Shown here: piece by piece, positions 7,595-14,629 of the stretch
Numbering within the stretch: position 1 is the first letter of the stretch
Layout of the letters: every line of letters begins with the position of its first letter
From: Planctomycetia bacterium
GTDB lineage: Bacteria > Planctomycetota > UBA1135 > UBA2386
Assembly (NCBI GenBank): GCA_005776365.1
Contig: SXPK01000016.1
Location: 1-32,308, forward strand
Length of the DNA stretch: 32,308 nt
Reading direction: 5' to 3'
The notes under the pieces: generated by a model
What the model was told of the DNA's origin: nothing
Seen by the model: the letters and a program-made list of their open reading frames with translations, nothing else
Databases searched by the model: none
Position numbers and translations under genes: made by a program

Positions 7595-8818
7595 ATGACG
7601 CGCATCGACGAGTTGATCCACGACTGGAACGCCCAGGATGGAACCTTCCGCCCTGTGCGTCCGCTGCAGTTCGACGACGAGACGTTGCGCGACGGCTTGC
7701 AATCGCCAGCCGTCAGCGACCCATCGCTCGAGAAGAAGATCGGGCTGTTGGAGTGGATGGACAAGCTCGGCATCCACACCGCGAATCTCGGTTTGCCTGG
7801 CGCCGGCGGCCGACCGCGCCAAGACATCCTGGCGATGGCGCAGCACATCGTGCGCAACAAGTTGAAGATCGGCGCAAACGTCGCGTGCCGCACGGTGGTC
7901 TCCGACATCGAGCCGGTCGCCGAAATCACGCAGAAGGCGGGCATGCCGATCGAAGTCTGCGCGTTCATCGGCAGCAGCTACATCCGCCAGTACGCCGAGG
8001 ACTGGACGCTGGAGATGATGCTCGACAACACGAGGAAGGCGCTGACCTTTGCGCGGCAGAACAACCTGCCGGTGATGTATGTCACCGAGGACACGACGCG
8101 CGCGCGGCCAGAGACGATCACCGCGCTCTACAGCCTCGCGATCGAACTCGGCGCTCGCCGTCTATGCGTCTGCGACACGGTCGGCCACGCAACGCCGCAG
8201 GGCACTCGCGCCGTCGTGCGCTTCGTCCGCGAACTCGCGGACAAGCACGATTCGACGATCGGCGTCGATTGGCACGGCCACCGCGACCGCGACCTCGGCA
8301 TCGCCAACTGCCTCGCTGCGATCGAAGCGGGCGCGGACCGAGTGCACGGCTCGGCACTCGGTGTCGGGGAACGCGCCGGCAACGCGCCGATGGACCTCCT
8401 GCTCATCAACTGCAGGCTCCAGGGCTGGATCGACAACGACCTGACGGCGATGCCGGGCTACGTCGCCGCGGCCGCGCGGGCGCTCGAGGTCGACATTCCG
8501 CACAACTACCCAGTGCTCGGCAAGGACGCCTTCGAGACCGGAACCGGCGTGCACGCGGCGGCGGTCATCAAAGCCTTCCGCAAGGGTGAGATCGCGCTCG
8601 CCGACGCCGTCTACTCCGGCGTGCCCGCTGGCATGGTCGGCCTGCAACAGCAGATTGCCGTCGGTCCGATGAGCGGAAGGTCCAACGCCACCTTCGTGCT
8701 CGAGCGGCTTGGTATCGAACCCTCCGAAGCGCGCGTCCAAGCCGTCCTTGCCGCCGGCAAGACGAGCAAGCGCCTGTTGACCGATGCCGAGATCCGCGCG
8801 GTCGCAACGAAGGACTGA
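7595..8818 (+). CDS. 2-isopropylmalate / homocitrate synthase-family enzyme, short form
   Basis: A 407-residue member of the HMG-CoA lyase-like TIM barrel family that condenses acetyl-CoA with a 2-oxoacid. DETLRDGLQ (28-36) supplies the metal Asp and catalytic Arg. GVDWHGHRDRDLG (223-235) has the HxH metal ligands, GVGERAGNAP (256-265) is the second family signature, and GTGVHAAAV and SGRSN (360-364) follow in the linker part. The roughly 100-residue C-terminal allosteric domain of classical LeuA is absent, so leucine feedback through that domain is not expected. LeuA-like, homocitrate (NifV-like) or citramalate activity cannot be separated by eye. I chose the ATG at 7595 because the family-like sequence begins there. 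A GTG at 7559, overlapping the previous stop, is an alternative and would add 12 residues. Confidence 0.85.
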   Translation: MTRIDELIHDWNAQDGTFRPVRPLQFDDETLRDGLQSPAVSDPSLEKKIGLLEWMDKLGIHTANLGLPGAGGRPRQDILAMAQHIVRNKLKIGANVACRTVVSDIEPVAEITQKAGMPIEVCAFIGSSYIRQYAEDWTLEMMLDNTRKALTFARQNNLPVMYVTEDTTRARPETITALYSLAIELGARRLCVCDTVGHATPQGTRAVVRFVRELADKHDSTIGVDWHGHRDRDLGIANCLAAIEAGADRVHGSALGVGERAGNAPMDLLLINCRLQGWIDNDLTAMPGYVAAAARALEVDIPHNYPVLGKDAFETGTGVHAAAVIKAFRKGEIALADAVYSGVPAGMVGLQQQIAVGPMSGRSNATFVLERLGIEPSEARVQAVLAAGKTSKRLLTDAEIRAVATKD

Positions 8819-8900
8819 CGTCCCGCTTCGAGCCGAAACGCGCGTCGACGGTTGCGGCTCATCAAGCCGCCTCGCCCAGCTCGCCGATGTGCCGGGTGTG

Positions 8901-9257
8901 ATGGACGTCCTGGACATGACGGTGGTCGACGAACTGATCGCGCTCTCTGACGATGGCGAACCCGAGTTGCTGCTCGATCTGATCGGCCTGTTCTTGTCAG
9001 ACGGTCCAACCAAGCTCGAGGCCGTGTCAGAAGGCGTGCTGGCCGGTGACCTCGAACGCGTCGAGCGCGCGGCCCATTCGCTGAAAGGCTCGTCGGGCAA
9101 CCTCGGCGCGCGTCGACTCCAGCATCTGTGCGAGAACCTAGTCGGGCGCACGCGCGTGGGTGAACTGGACGGTGCCCGACGCGTGGCTGCACAGTTGGAT
9201 GAGGTCTTCGAGGAGGCCCGCGACGCCTTGCTGAGGTTGCAGGAGCAGTTCGCCTGA
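8901..9257 (+). CDS. Stand-alone HPt (histidine phosphotransfer) protein
   Basis: A 118-residue all-helical protein. RAAHSLKGSSGNLGARRL contains the HPt signature HSLKGSSxNLGA, with the phospho-accepting His at residue 59. It would shuttle phosphate between a hybrid histidine kinase and a response regulator, but neither partner is in this window. The ATG at 8901 gives MDVLDMTVVDELIAL, a normal first HPt helix. The frame is open upstream but that part has Arg/Ser-rich, non-family sequence. The in-frame ATG at 8916 is a second option. It lies 82 bases after the synthase gene, with no evident Shine-Dalgarno, so co-transcription is possible but no functional link is evident. Confidence 0.85.
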   Translation: MDVLDMTVVDELIALSDDGEPELLLDLIGLFLSDGPTKLEAVSEGVLAGDLERVERAAHSLKGSSGNLGARRLQHLCENLVGRTRVGELDGARRVAAQLDEVFEEARDALLRLQEQFA

Positions 9258-9511
9258 AGCGCTGCTTGCTGGCGCCGGCAGTCCGTTGATCCCCGGCTGC
9301 TGAGCCGAGAACGTGGCGATGTGCCTCGCTTTACTCCGCACGAACTGCGTCACGCGGGTCGAAGGCCGACCGCATCACCGGGATGCCTAGCCAAAGGGGC
9401 GACCTCAAGGGGAGGGAAGGGAATCGAATCCACGGCTTCGACGCGATTCGAAGGGCGCCGAGATCGCCTCGGATGGAAGGACTCGCCGATCCCCGGCACC
9501 GCTGCGCGCTG

Positions 9512-9838
9512 CTAGCCTGCCGCTTCAGCCGCCTTGGACTTGCCGACCTTGCGCGACGCGGTGGCCGACTTGCCGGCGGGTCCTGCGGCGGCTGGCGCCT
9601 TCGCCGGACGCGGGATCTCGACGATCTTGGTCGGGACCGCTCGCTCCCCGACGCGAGTCGTGCCGTTCTGGGAGGAGACTGCCGGCTCCTCCGGCTGCCA
9701 CTCGGCGGCCTTCCCCCGGAACATGCAGCGATGGCACTTGTGGTAGTGACAGGACTGGCGCGACATGCAGTCCTGCGCCGAGATCCGATGGATGATCAGC
9801 GGCATCGAGGTGCTGTGGACGGTCGGGCAGTCGCGCAT
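9512..9838 (-). CDS. Small Cys/His-rich protein with basic Ala/Lys tail
   Basis: A 108-residue protein of unknown family. Residues 1-43 are rich in Cys and His: C4, H8, H17, C24, C30, H31, H33, C35, H36 and C38, the last ones in CHYHKCHRC. The spacing C24-x5-C30-x4-C35-x2-C38 could hold a zinc ion or a metal cluster. From about 68 to the end the protein is Ala/Pro/Lys-rich (KAPAAAG, GKSATASRKVGKSK), like histone H1-type tails of bacterial nucleoid proteins. A nucleic-acid-binding role is inference. It has the best ribosome binding site in the window (AGGAGG, seven bases before ATG), which supports it as a real, well-expressed gene. It stands alone, convergent with the HPt gene. Confidence 0.74.
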   Translation of the reverse strand: MRDCPTVHSTSMPLIIHRISAQDCMSRQSCHYHKCHRCMFRGKAAEWQPEEPAVSSQNGTTRVGERAVPTKIVEIPRPAKAPAAAGPAGKSATASRKVGKSKAAEAAG

Positions 9839-9845
9839 GAGCTTT

Positions 9846-9851
9846 CCTCCT
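9846..9851 (-). promoter_or_regulatory. Strong Shine-Dalgarno (AGGAGG) for the Cys-rich protein
   Basis: On the minus strand AGGAGG lies seven bases before the ATG at 9838, an ideal spacing. Most other genes here have weak or no Shine-Dalgarno, so it marks both the start codon and probably high translation. Confidence 0.75.
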
Positions 9852-9932
9852 GGGGGAGATCAGGTCAGAACCGCGCCTGACCTGCTCGGGAGAGACCGAG
9901 GGCGACAGAAGATAGACGGATGCCGTCTCGGA

Positions 9933-10751
9933 TCAACGACTCGAAGCCCAGGTGTCCCTGCACCGCTTCACCGCCAGCGGAGCCATGTGGCAGTGCCGCG
10001 GCAGCTCGAAGCAAACCGGTCCAGCGTAAGGACCTGCGGCGAGTCCTCGCAGCACGGCCGCAAAGTCCAAGTCGCCATCGCCAGGCAATAAATGCTCGTG
10101 CACACCGCGCCGTTGGTCCTCGAGGTGCACTTGGGCCAGCAACGGAGCGACTTCTTGGCAGATCGCCGCAACGTCGCCTTCGTCCTGCACGTGCAAGTGG
10201 CCCACATCCAGAGTCAGGGCCGGCGACTCGCCTCCGAGTGCAGCCTTGACCAGCCGCCAATCGGCGACCGTCGCCACGGCCATACCGGGCTCCGGCTCCA
10301 GCGAAGGCGTCAGTCCAACCGCCCGGATCAGTTCGCAGGACCGCCGGACGCCGTCCAGCAATCGCTGCGGGGAGTCGACTTGCGGCATCCGGTCGATGCC
10401 GGACCAGAACGACACCACCCTGGCCCCGAGATCCCGTCCGATCCTGGCGACACGGGTGGTGAACTCGAACCGCCGCTCGCGGGCAGCAGCGTCAGGCGTC
10501 ATCAGGGTCGGCTCGTGCTTATGGGTTGGATCGAGCACGAAGCGAGCGCCGGTCTCCATGGTAGGCACGAGTCCAAGCCTGGCCAGCACTGAGGCGATGG
10601 CCTCGACCTCGCGCGCTGAGGTCCGAAACGGGTCGAGGTGGCAGACATCCGGCGTGATCGCGACGGCTTGATAGCCATGGTCCGCCAAGAGCCGCAGCGC
10701 CTCGTCCAGGCGGTGGTTCTGCAGGCCGTTGGTGTTGTAGCCGAGCAGCAC
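9933..10751 (-). CDS. Sugar phosphate isomerase/epimerase-like TIM barrel
   Basis: A 272-residue protein of the xylose isomerase-like TIM barrel superfamily. It starts with GTG and reads MLLGYNTNGLQNHRLDEAL. Likely metal-binding residues lie at barrel strand ends: SLEPEPGM (Glu), LTLDVGHLHV (Asp/His), LAQVHLEDQRRG (His/Asp) and VCFELPRHCH (Glu), the usual E-D/H-H/D-E pattern of this superfamily. Members isomerise or epimerise sugars and cyclitols or act on DNA. The substrate here is unknown, and proteins with a similar start occur in gene clusters for secondary products, so a biosynthetic role is possible. It begins seven bases after the stop of the single-TM protein gene and is likely co-transcribed with it. 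Confidence 0.8.
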   Translation of the reverse strand: MLLGYNTNGLQNHRLDEALRLLADHGYQAVAITPDVCHLDPFRTSAREVEAIASVLARLGLVPTMETGARFVLDPTHKHEPTLMTPDAAARERRFEFTTRVARIGRDLGARVVSFWSGIDRMPQVDSPQRLLDGVRRSCELIRAVGLTPSLEPEPGMAVATVADWRLVKAALGGESPALTLDVGHLHVQDEGDVAAICQEVAPLLAQVHLEDQRRGVHEHLLPGDGDLDFAAVLRGLAAGPYAGPVCFELPRHCHMAPLAVKRCRDTWASSR

Positions 10752-10758
10752 AGTCGTC

Positions 10759-11355
10759 TCAGCCGCCGCCGCCGCCCTTGCGGACCTCGTTGTTGAGGCG
10801 GCCGAAGGTCCCGAACAAGCGCTCGAGCGTCATGTATTCGGCTGGCTGCGCCCATTCTTCCATCTGCGCCATCTCCTGCCAGCGCAACGGCGCGGACACC
10901 ATCTCCTCCCATTGCAGCAGCAGCTTGTGGGCCTCGTTCATCTTCGCTTTCGCCTTCGCAGTGTCGGAAGAGCCGGTGCGAGCAGTGACGGCCTCGTTGC
11001 GCAGCGCCTTCACCTTGTCGAGCAAACTGCTCAGGTCTTGCAGGGTCGCCTGCGTCAGCGGCGGCGGTGGAGTCGTCGGCGCCTTGCCCTGCTTTGGCGC
11101 CGCGATCGGGAGCGTCGAGACGGAAGGCGCAGCGGCGGGTTGCTGCGTCGGGGCCGCGACGGGCGCGGGCTGTTTCGAAGATGCGGGAGCCTTGGAGCCG
11201 CCGCTCAATGCGAAGAACGCAATCGCTCCGGCAACCACGACGCTGATCCCGATCACCATCGGCATCTGCGACGATGAAGCGCGGGAAGGCGAGGAGGCGC
11301 GAGAAGCGCCGCCGCGACCCGATGCCGACGCGCGTGACGTGGGACGAGAAGTCAT
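10759..11355 (-). CDS. Single-TM protein with Ser/Arg-rich N-terminus
   Basis: A 198-residue protein of unknown family. Residues 1-30 are almost only Ser, Arg, Ala and Gly, followed by one hydrophobic span (33-50, VIGISVVVAGAIAFFAL), a Pro/Ala/Gln-rich linker (55-100) and a helical C-terminal domain (about 102-190, TQATLQDLSSLLDKVKALRNE and later LQWEEMVSAPLRWQEMAQMEEW). It ends in five glycines. The positive residues before the membrane span suggest a cytoplasmic N-terminus and a periplasmic C-terminal domain. It precedes the TIM-barrel gene by seven bases. Nothing visible indicates its function; the helical part might bind another envelope protein. Confidence 0.7.
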   Translation of the reverse strand: MTSRPTSRASASGRGGASRASSPSRASSSQMPMVIGISVVVAGAIAFFALSGGSKAPASSKQPAPVAAPTQQPAAAPSVSTLPIAAPKQGKAPTTPPPPLTQATLQDLSSLLDKVKALRNEAVTARTGSSDTAKAKAKMNEAHKLLLQWEEMVSAPLRWQEMAQMEEWAQPAEYMTLERLFGTFGRLNNEVRKGGGGG

Positions 11356-11427
11356 GGCGGGGCGTTCTATCGCCGGCGCGAGCGAGCGGAAACCCCCGAG
11401 CGCACCTCGAACATGTTTGCGACAGCT

Positions 11428-12723
11428 TCAGCGACGCACGAGACGAGCGAAGTAGCCGCCGTCGCGCACTCGCGACTCGGGCAGGGACAACTGTTCGCGC
11501 TCGACGACGAAACCGTGCGCGTTCGCCACTGCGCGCGCGAGGTCGGCGTTTTCTTCGTGCTCGATCGAGCAAGTCGAGTGCACGATCGCACCGTCAGGCT
11601 TCGCTTTCTGCGCCGCGAGATCGAGGATCGGGCGTTGGATCGCAACCATGGCGGCAAAGGTCTCGTTGCGCAGCCGATGACGGACCTCGACACGCCGCTG
11701 CAACACGCCCGTGTTGCTGCACGGCACATCAGCGAGCACTGCATCGCACTGCGGCGCTTCCGACAGATCCTCGATCACGCGCAGAGTCTTCTGCAACGAC
11801 AACCGCTTGGCGTTCTCGACGATCCGCATCCTGCGCGTCCTGTCGGGGTCGAAGGCGTAGACGACCCCGTCTGGCTTCACCCGCTCGGCGAGCAATGTGG
11901 CCTTCGTTCCCGGCGCCGCGCAGAGATCGAGGATGGCCATGCCGGGAGCGGCACCCACTGCTTCGGCTGCTTCGATCGCAGTCGGATCTTGCGCGACGAA
12001 GAGGCCGCGGCGGAACGCCTCGCTGCCAAATGGCGCGCCGCCCTCGACGCGCAACGCCAGTGGATGGCAAGCGGGCTCCGTGCGAACGTCATCGCGGAGC
12101 AGTTCGCGAGCAAGCTCATCGCGAGCGATGCCATTGCACGCGCGGAGGAACACGGCAGGTTGCGCGCTCGTTGCGGCACACACACGCGCAGTCGGGATGT
12201 CGCCCAAGGCTTCACGCCATCGCGCAACGAGGAAGTCCGGCAACGAGTGCCGAAGGGCAAGTGGCTCCTTTGACGCAGACAGGCCAGGCACACGCAGCAG
12301 CAAGCAGCGAGTCCGCGATAGTTCGATCTCCGTCTCCGGCCGCGTCGCGTCAGCGGGTCGGTCTTGGATCGCCTCGCTGCATCGGCGCAACACTGCGTTG
12401 ACGAAGGCCTGATCGCGTTGCAGCAGCTCGACTGTCTCATACACCGCGGCACGCGCCGGCATGCCGGCTTGCAGCAACAGTTGGTAGGCGCCCATGCGCA
12501 ACGCCGAGCGCGTTCGCGGGTCCTTCGGCAATCCACGCGAGCAGTAGCTCTCGAGCACAAGGTCGAGCAAGCGCTGGTTGCGCACCACGCCGAGCGCGAT
12601 GTCGGCGGCCAGCGCGGCATTGCGTGGATCGAGCCGCCGGCGTTGCAGTTCTTCGCCGACGCGCTCGATCCTCCCCTTCTCGAAGAGCTGAAGCGTCGCC
12701 AACGCCGCGGCGCGCGCGGGCAT
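11428..12723 (-). CDS. rsmB: 16S rRNA m5C967 methyltransferase RsmB
   Basis: A 431-residue enzyme that methylates C5 of cytosine 967 in 16S rRNA, using SAM. Residues 1-120 form the NusB-like RNA-binding domain (LGVVRNQRLLDLVLE, LRMGAYQLL, FVNAVLRR). The catalytic Rossmann domain covers about 240-431: QDPTAIEAAEA, SAM motif LDLCAAPGTKATLLAE (265-280), motif IV DVPCSNTGVL with Cys335, and motif VI HSTCSIE with Cys385. In RNA m5C methyltransferases the motif VI cysteine is the nucleophile and the motif IV cysteine helps release. The length matches the E. coli protein (429). It starts two bases after the fmt stop, the common fmt-rsmB pairing. Confidence 0.94.
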   Translation of the reverse strand: MPARAAALATLQLFEKGRIERVGEELQRRRLDPRNAALAADIALGVVRNQRLLDLVLESYCSRGLPKDPRTRSALRMGAYQLLLQAGMPARAAVYETVELLQRDQAFVNAVLRRCSEAIQDRPADATRPETEIELSRTRCLLLRVPGLSASKEPLALRHSLPDFLVARWREALGDIPTARVCAATSAQPAVFLRACNGIARDELARELLRDDVRTEPACHPLALRVEGGAPFGSEAFRRGLFVAQDPTAIEAAEAVGAAPGMAILDLCAAPGTKATLLAERVKPDGVVYAFDPDRTRRMRIVENAKRLSLQKTLRVIEDLSEAPQCDAVLADVPCSNTGVLQRRVEVRHRLRNETFAAMVAIQRPILDLAAQKAKPDGAIVHSTCSIEHEENADLARAVANAHGFVVEREQLSLPESRVRDGGYFARLVRR

Positions 12724-12725
12724 TG

Positions 12726-13667
12726 TCAGCCGAACCGCGCGTCGGGGGGAATGTTGTGGCCGCGCACGAACTCGCCAGCGCTCATGTTGCGGCCGTTGTC
12801 AGGCTTGATCCGCGTGATCCGGAAGATGTCCTTGCCGGTGCAGACGCGGATGCCTTCTTCGCCTGCGGATTGAAGGCCGCCTGGAATGCCCATGCCGTAG
12901 AGGTCCTTCTCGACGAATCCCTCCATGACGATGAATCGCTTGGCCCCGAGCCGCGTTTGCGCTCCGGGTTTCGGAGTCATCGCGCGAACGAGCAGGCTGA
13001 CCTTCGTGGCGGGCTGCTTCCAGTCGATTACGCCATCGGGCTTTTCGATCTTGCGCGCATACGTCGCCCTCGGCTCATCCTGGTCGATGAAGCGGGCCTT
13101 GCCCGACGCAATCGACTCGAGCGCTTGCATGAGCGCCTTCCCCGACAGTGCGGCGAGCCGATCGCGCAGCGCGCCGGCGTTTTCGTTGGGCCCGATCGGC
13201 GTCGTCTCGGTCAGCAACACCGGCCCCGCATCGAGCTTCTCGACGATGCGCATGATCGTGATCCCCGTGTCCTGCTGGCCGTCCCAGATCGCGTGCTGAA
13301 TCGGCGCGGCGCCGCGATACAGCGGCAGCAGGGATGCGTGCGCGTTGATGTGGCCATGCTTAGGCAACGTCAGCAGCGAATGCTTGAGCAGCACGCCATA
13401 GCTGATGACGACGCCGATGTCGGGCTTCAGCGCGTTCAGTTGTTCGATGAACTCGGGCGCGTGCGGATCCTCGGGCTGTGCGCAGGGAAGCGAGAGTTCC
13501 TGCGCGCCGAGCTTGACCTCATTGTCGTAGATCTTGCGGCCGCGACCCTTGGGTGCGTCGGGCTTGGTGACGACGAGTTCGGGCGCGAAGCCGCCTTCCT
13601 TGAGAGCAGCCAACGCCGGGACGGCGAAATCGCTGCTGCCGAAGAAGACGATCTTGAGTGAGGCCAA
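12726..13667 (-). CDS. fmt: Methionyl-tRNA formyltransferase
   Basis: This enzyme formylates initiator Met-tRNA from 10-formyl-tetrahydrofolate. I start it at TTG 13667, which gives 313 residues opening (M)ASLKIVFFGSSDFAVPAL, exactly the family start. The frame is open far upstream, but that sequence is Arg-rich noise with no Fmt similarity. A GGAAG lies about nine bases before the TTG. The catalytic segment INAHASLLPLYRGAAPI contains the Asn and His of the active site, and WDGQQDTGITIM contains the Asp. The C-terminal tRNA-binding OB-like domain follows (KPDGVIDWKQPA). The stop is two bases before rsmB. A non-AUG start on a translation-initiation gene could limit its expression. Confidence 0.93.
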   Translation of the reverse strand: MASLKIVFFGSSDFAVPALAALKEGGFAPELVVTKPDAPKGRGRKIYDNEVKLGAQELSLPCAQPEDPHAPEFIEQLNALKPDIGVVISYGVLLKHSLLTLPKHGHINAHASLLPLYRGAAPIQHAIWDGQQDTGITIMRIVEKLDAGPVLLTETTPIGPNENAGALRDRLAALSGKALMQALESIASGKARFIDQDEPRATYARKIEKPDGVIDWKQPATKVSLLVRAMTPKPGAQTRLGAKRFIVMEGFVEKDLYGMGIPGGLQSAGEEGIRVCTGKDIFRITRIKPDNGRNMSAGEFVRGHNIPPDARFG

Positions 13668-13816
13668 GGTGGATTCTTCCCTGATGTCGAAGCGGTGCTG
13701 CTGACTTCGGGGGCGCAGAAGGTAGCGGCACGCACAGGGCGAGGCAATCGACGGGCAGATGCGGCAAGCTACGCGTGGCGTGACGAACCGAGGCCCGGTC
13801 GCTGCGACCACCGACG

Positions 13817-14626
13817 ATGCAGGATCAACCTGACCTCTCCGCTGCGCGCGCAGCCCTGCAGCCGACGAACTACGCGCCCGTGGCACGGCGAACACTGGAA
13901 GTGTTCGGCGCACAAGCCGAACTCGTGCTCCTCCCTGGCCGCGCGACGCGGCCAAACCGTCCAGGCCATGAACGCGCAGCATTCGGCCAAGACCGCGGCA
14001 AGGCGATCGTCGAAACCGAGGCTTCATGGCGCGAGCACGGACTCGCGTTGACAGGGAACAAGTTCCCCTTCGCCCGCGCGCAGACGGTCTTGTGGAGCGA
14101 GCGGACGCTGCGCGAGCCCGACGAAGAATTCCTCGCTGGCGCGCTCGCATGGGTCGATGTTCGAGGCGGGACCTTGCTCGTGAATTCGATCGGCGCCGCC
14201 GCGTCCATCGCGCGCGCGCATGCCCACCACACCGACGAGGCGCTCCCCTTTCTCGCGCAGCTACGAGAACGGGCTCTTGTGGCGGATTGGTTGCCCAACG
14301 TGGACGGCGCGAGCTACTGGACCAAGGACGTCGCCTACTGCTTGCTCGGCGTGCGCGGCTGTGCATCCGCGCGCAAGCAGGCCGTAGCAGCGCTCCAGAC
14401 GCGCCGGCTCACGGCCGCAGTGAATCTCATCTCCACGGCAGGCGAAACCTGGTTGTTCCCGCGCGCCGTAGAAACGCCCGCGCCGTTCTTTCCATACGCG
14501 CTTGGTGCAGCAGAAGCCTGGGGCCGCTGGTGCTACGTCGACGAAGGGCCGTTCCTCGCAGCGACATCGCGCGATCTGGAACAGGCGTTGCGGATGGCGG
14601 GTTGCGGCGCCATCCCGCAGGCCTGA
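13817..14626 (+). CDS. HIT-like nucleotidyltransferase-fold protein
   Basis: A 269-residue protein that resembles the HIT superfamily branch of GalT, Ap4A phosphorylase and GDP-galactose phosphorylase. NKFPFARAQTVLWSE (81-95) corresponds to the NKFPF-type strand, and GGTLLVNSIGAAASIARAHAHHT (117-139) matches the region NS-G-xAS-x-H-x-H of that branch. These enzymes transfer or release nucleoside monophosphates through a His in the H-x-H motif, here H135/H137 or H137/H138. The usual final Gln of GalT-type motifs is replaced by Thr. The substrate is unknown. It diverges from fmt with 149 bases between the starts, and ends three bases from the convergent CHRD gene. Confidence 0.6.
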   Translation: MQDQPDLSAARAALQPTNYAPVARRTLEVFGAQAELVLLPGRATRPNRPGHERAAFGQDRGKAIVETEASWREHGLALTGNKFPFARAQTVLWSERTLREPDEEFLAGALAWVDVRGGTLLVNSIGAAASIARAHAHHTDEALPFLAQLRERALVADWLPNVDGASYWTKDVAYCLLGVRGCASARKQAVAALQTRRLTAAVNLISTAGETWLFPRAVETPAPFFPYALGAAEAWGRWCYVDEGPFLAATSRDLEQALRMAGCGAIPQA

Positions 14627-14629
14627 CCT

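Noticed and set aside
9425-9450. T-loop-like sequence on the minus strand (GGATTCGATTCC), possible tRNA
   Set aside because: The base before TTCGATT is A instead of the required G53, the flanking stem does not pair, and no acceptor or anticodon arms can be built around it.
9258-9511. 254-base gap between HPt and the Cys-rich gene checked for tmRNA, SRP RNA or RNase P RNA
   Set aside because: None of the conserved sequence blocks of these RNAs is present; probably just the end regions of two convergent genes.
13668-14366. Upstream extension of the fmt frame as a fusion domain
   Set aside because: The sequence is almost only Arg, Ser and Ala, overlaps the HIT-like gene on the other strand, and the Fmt family start falls exactly at the TTG.
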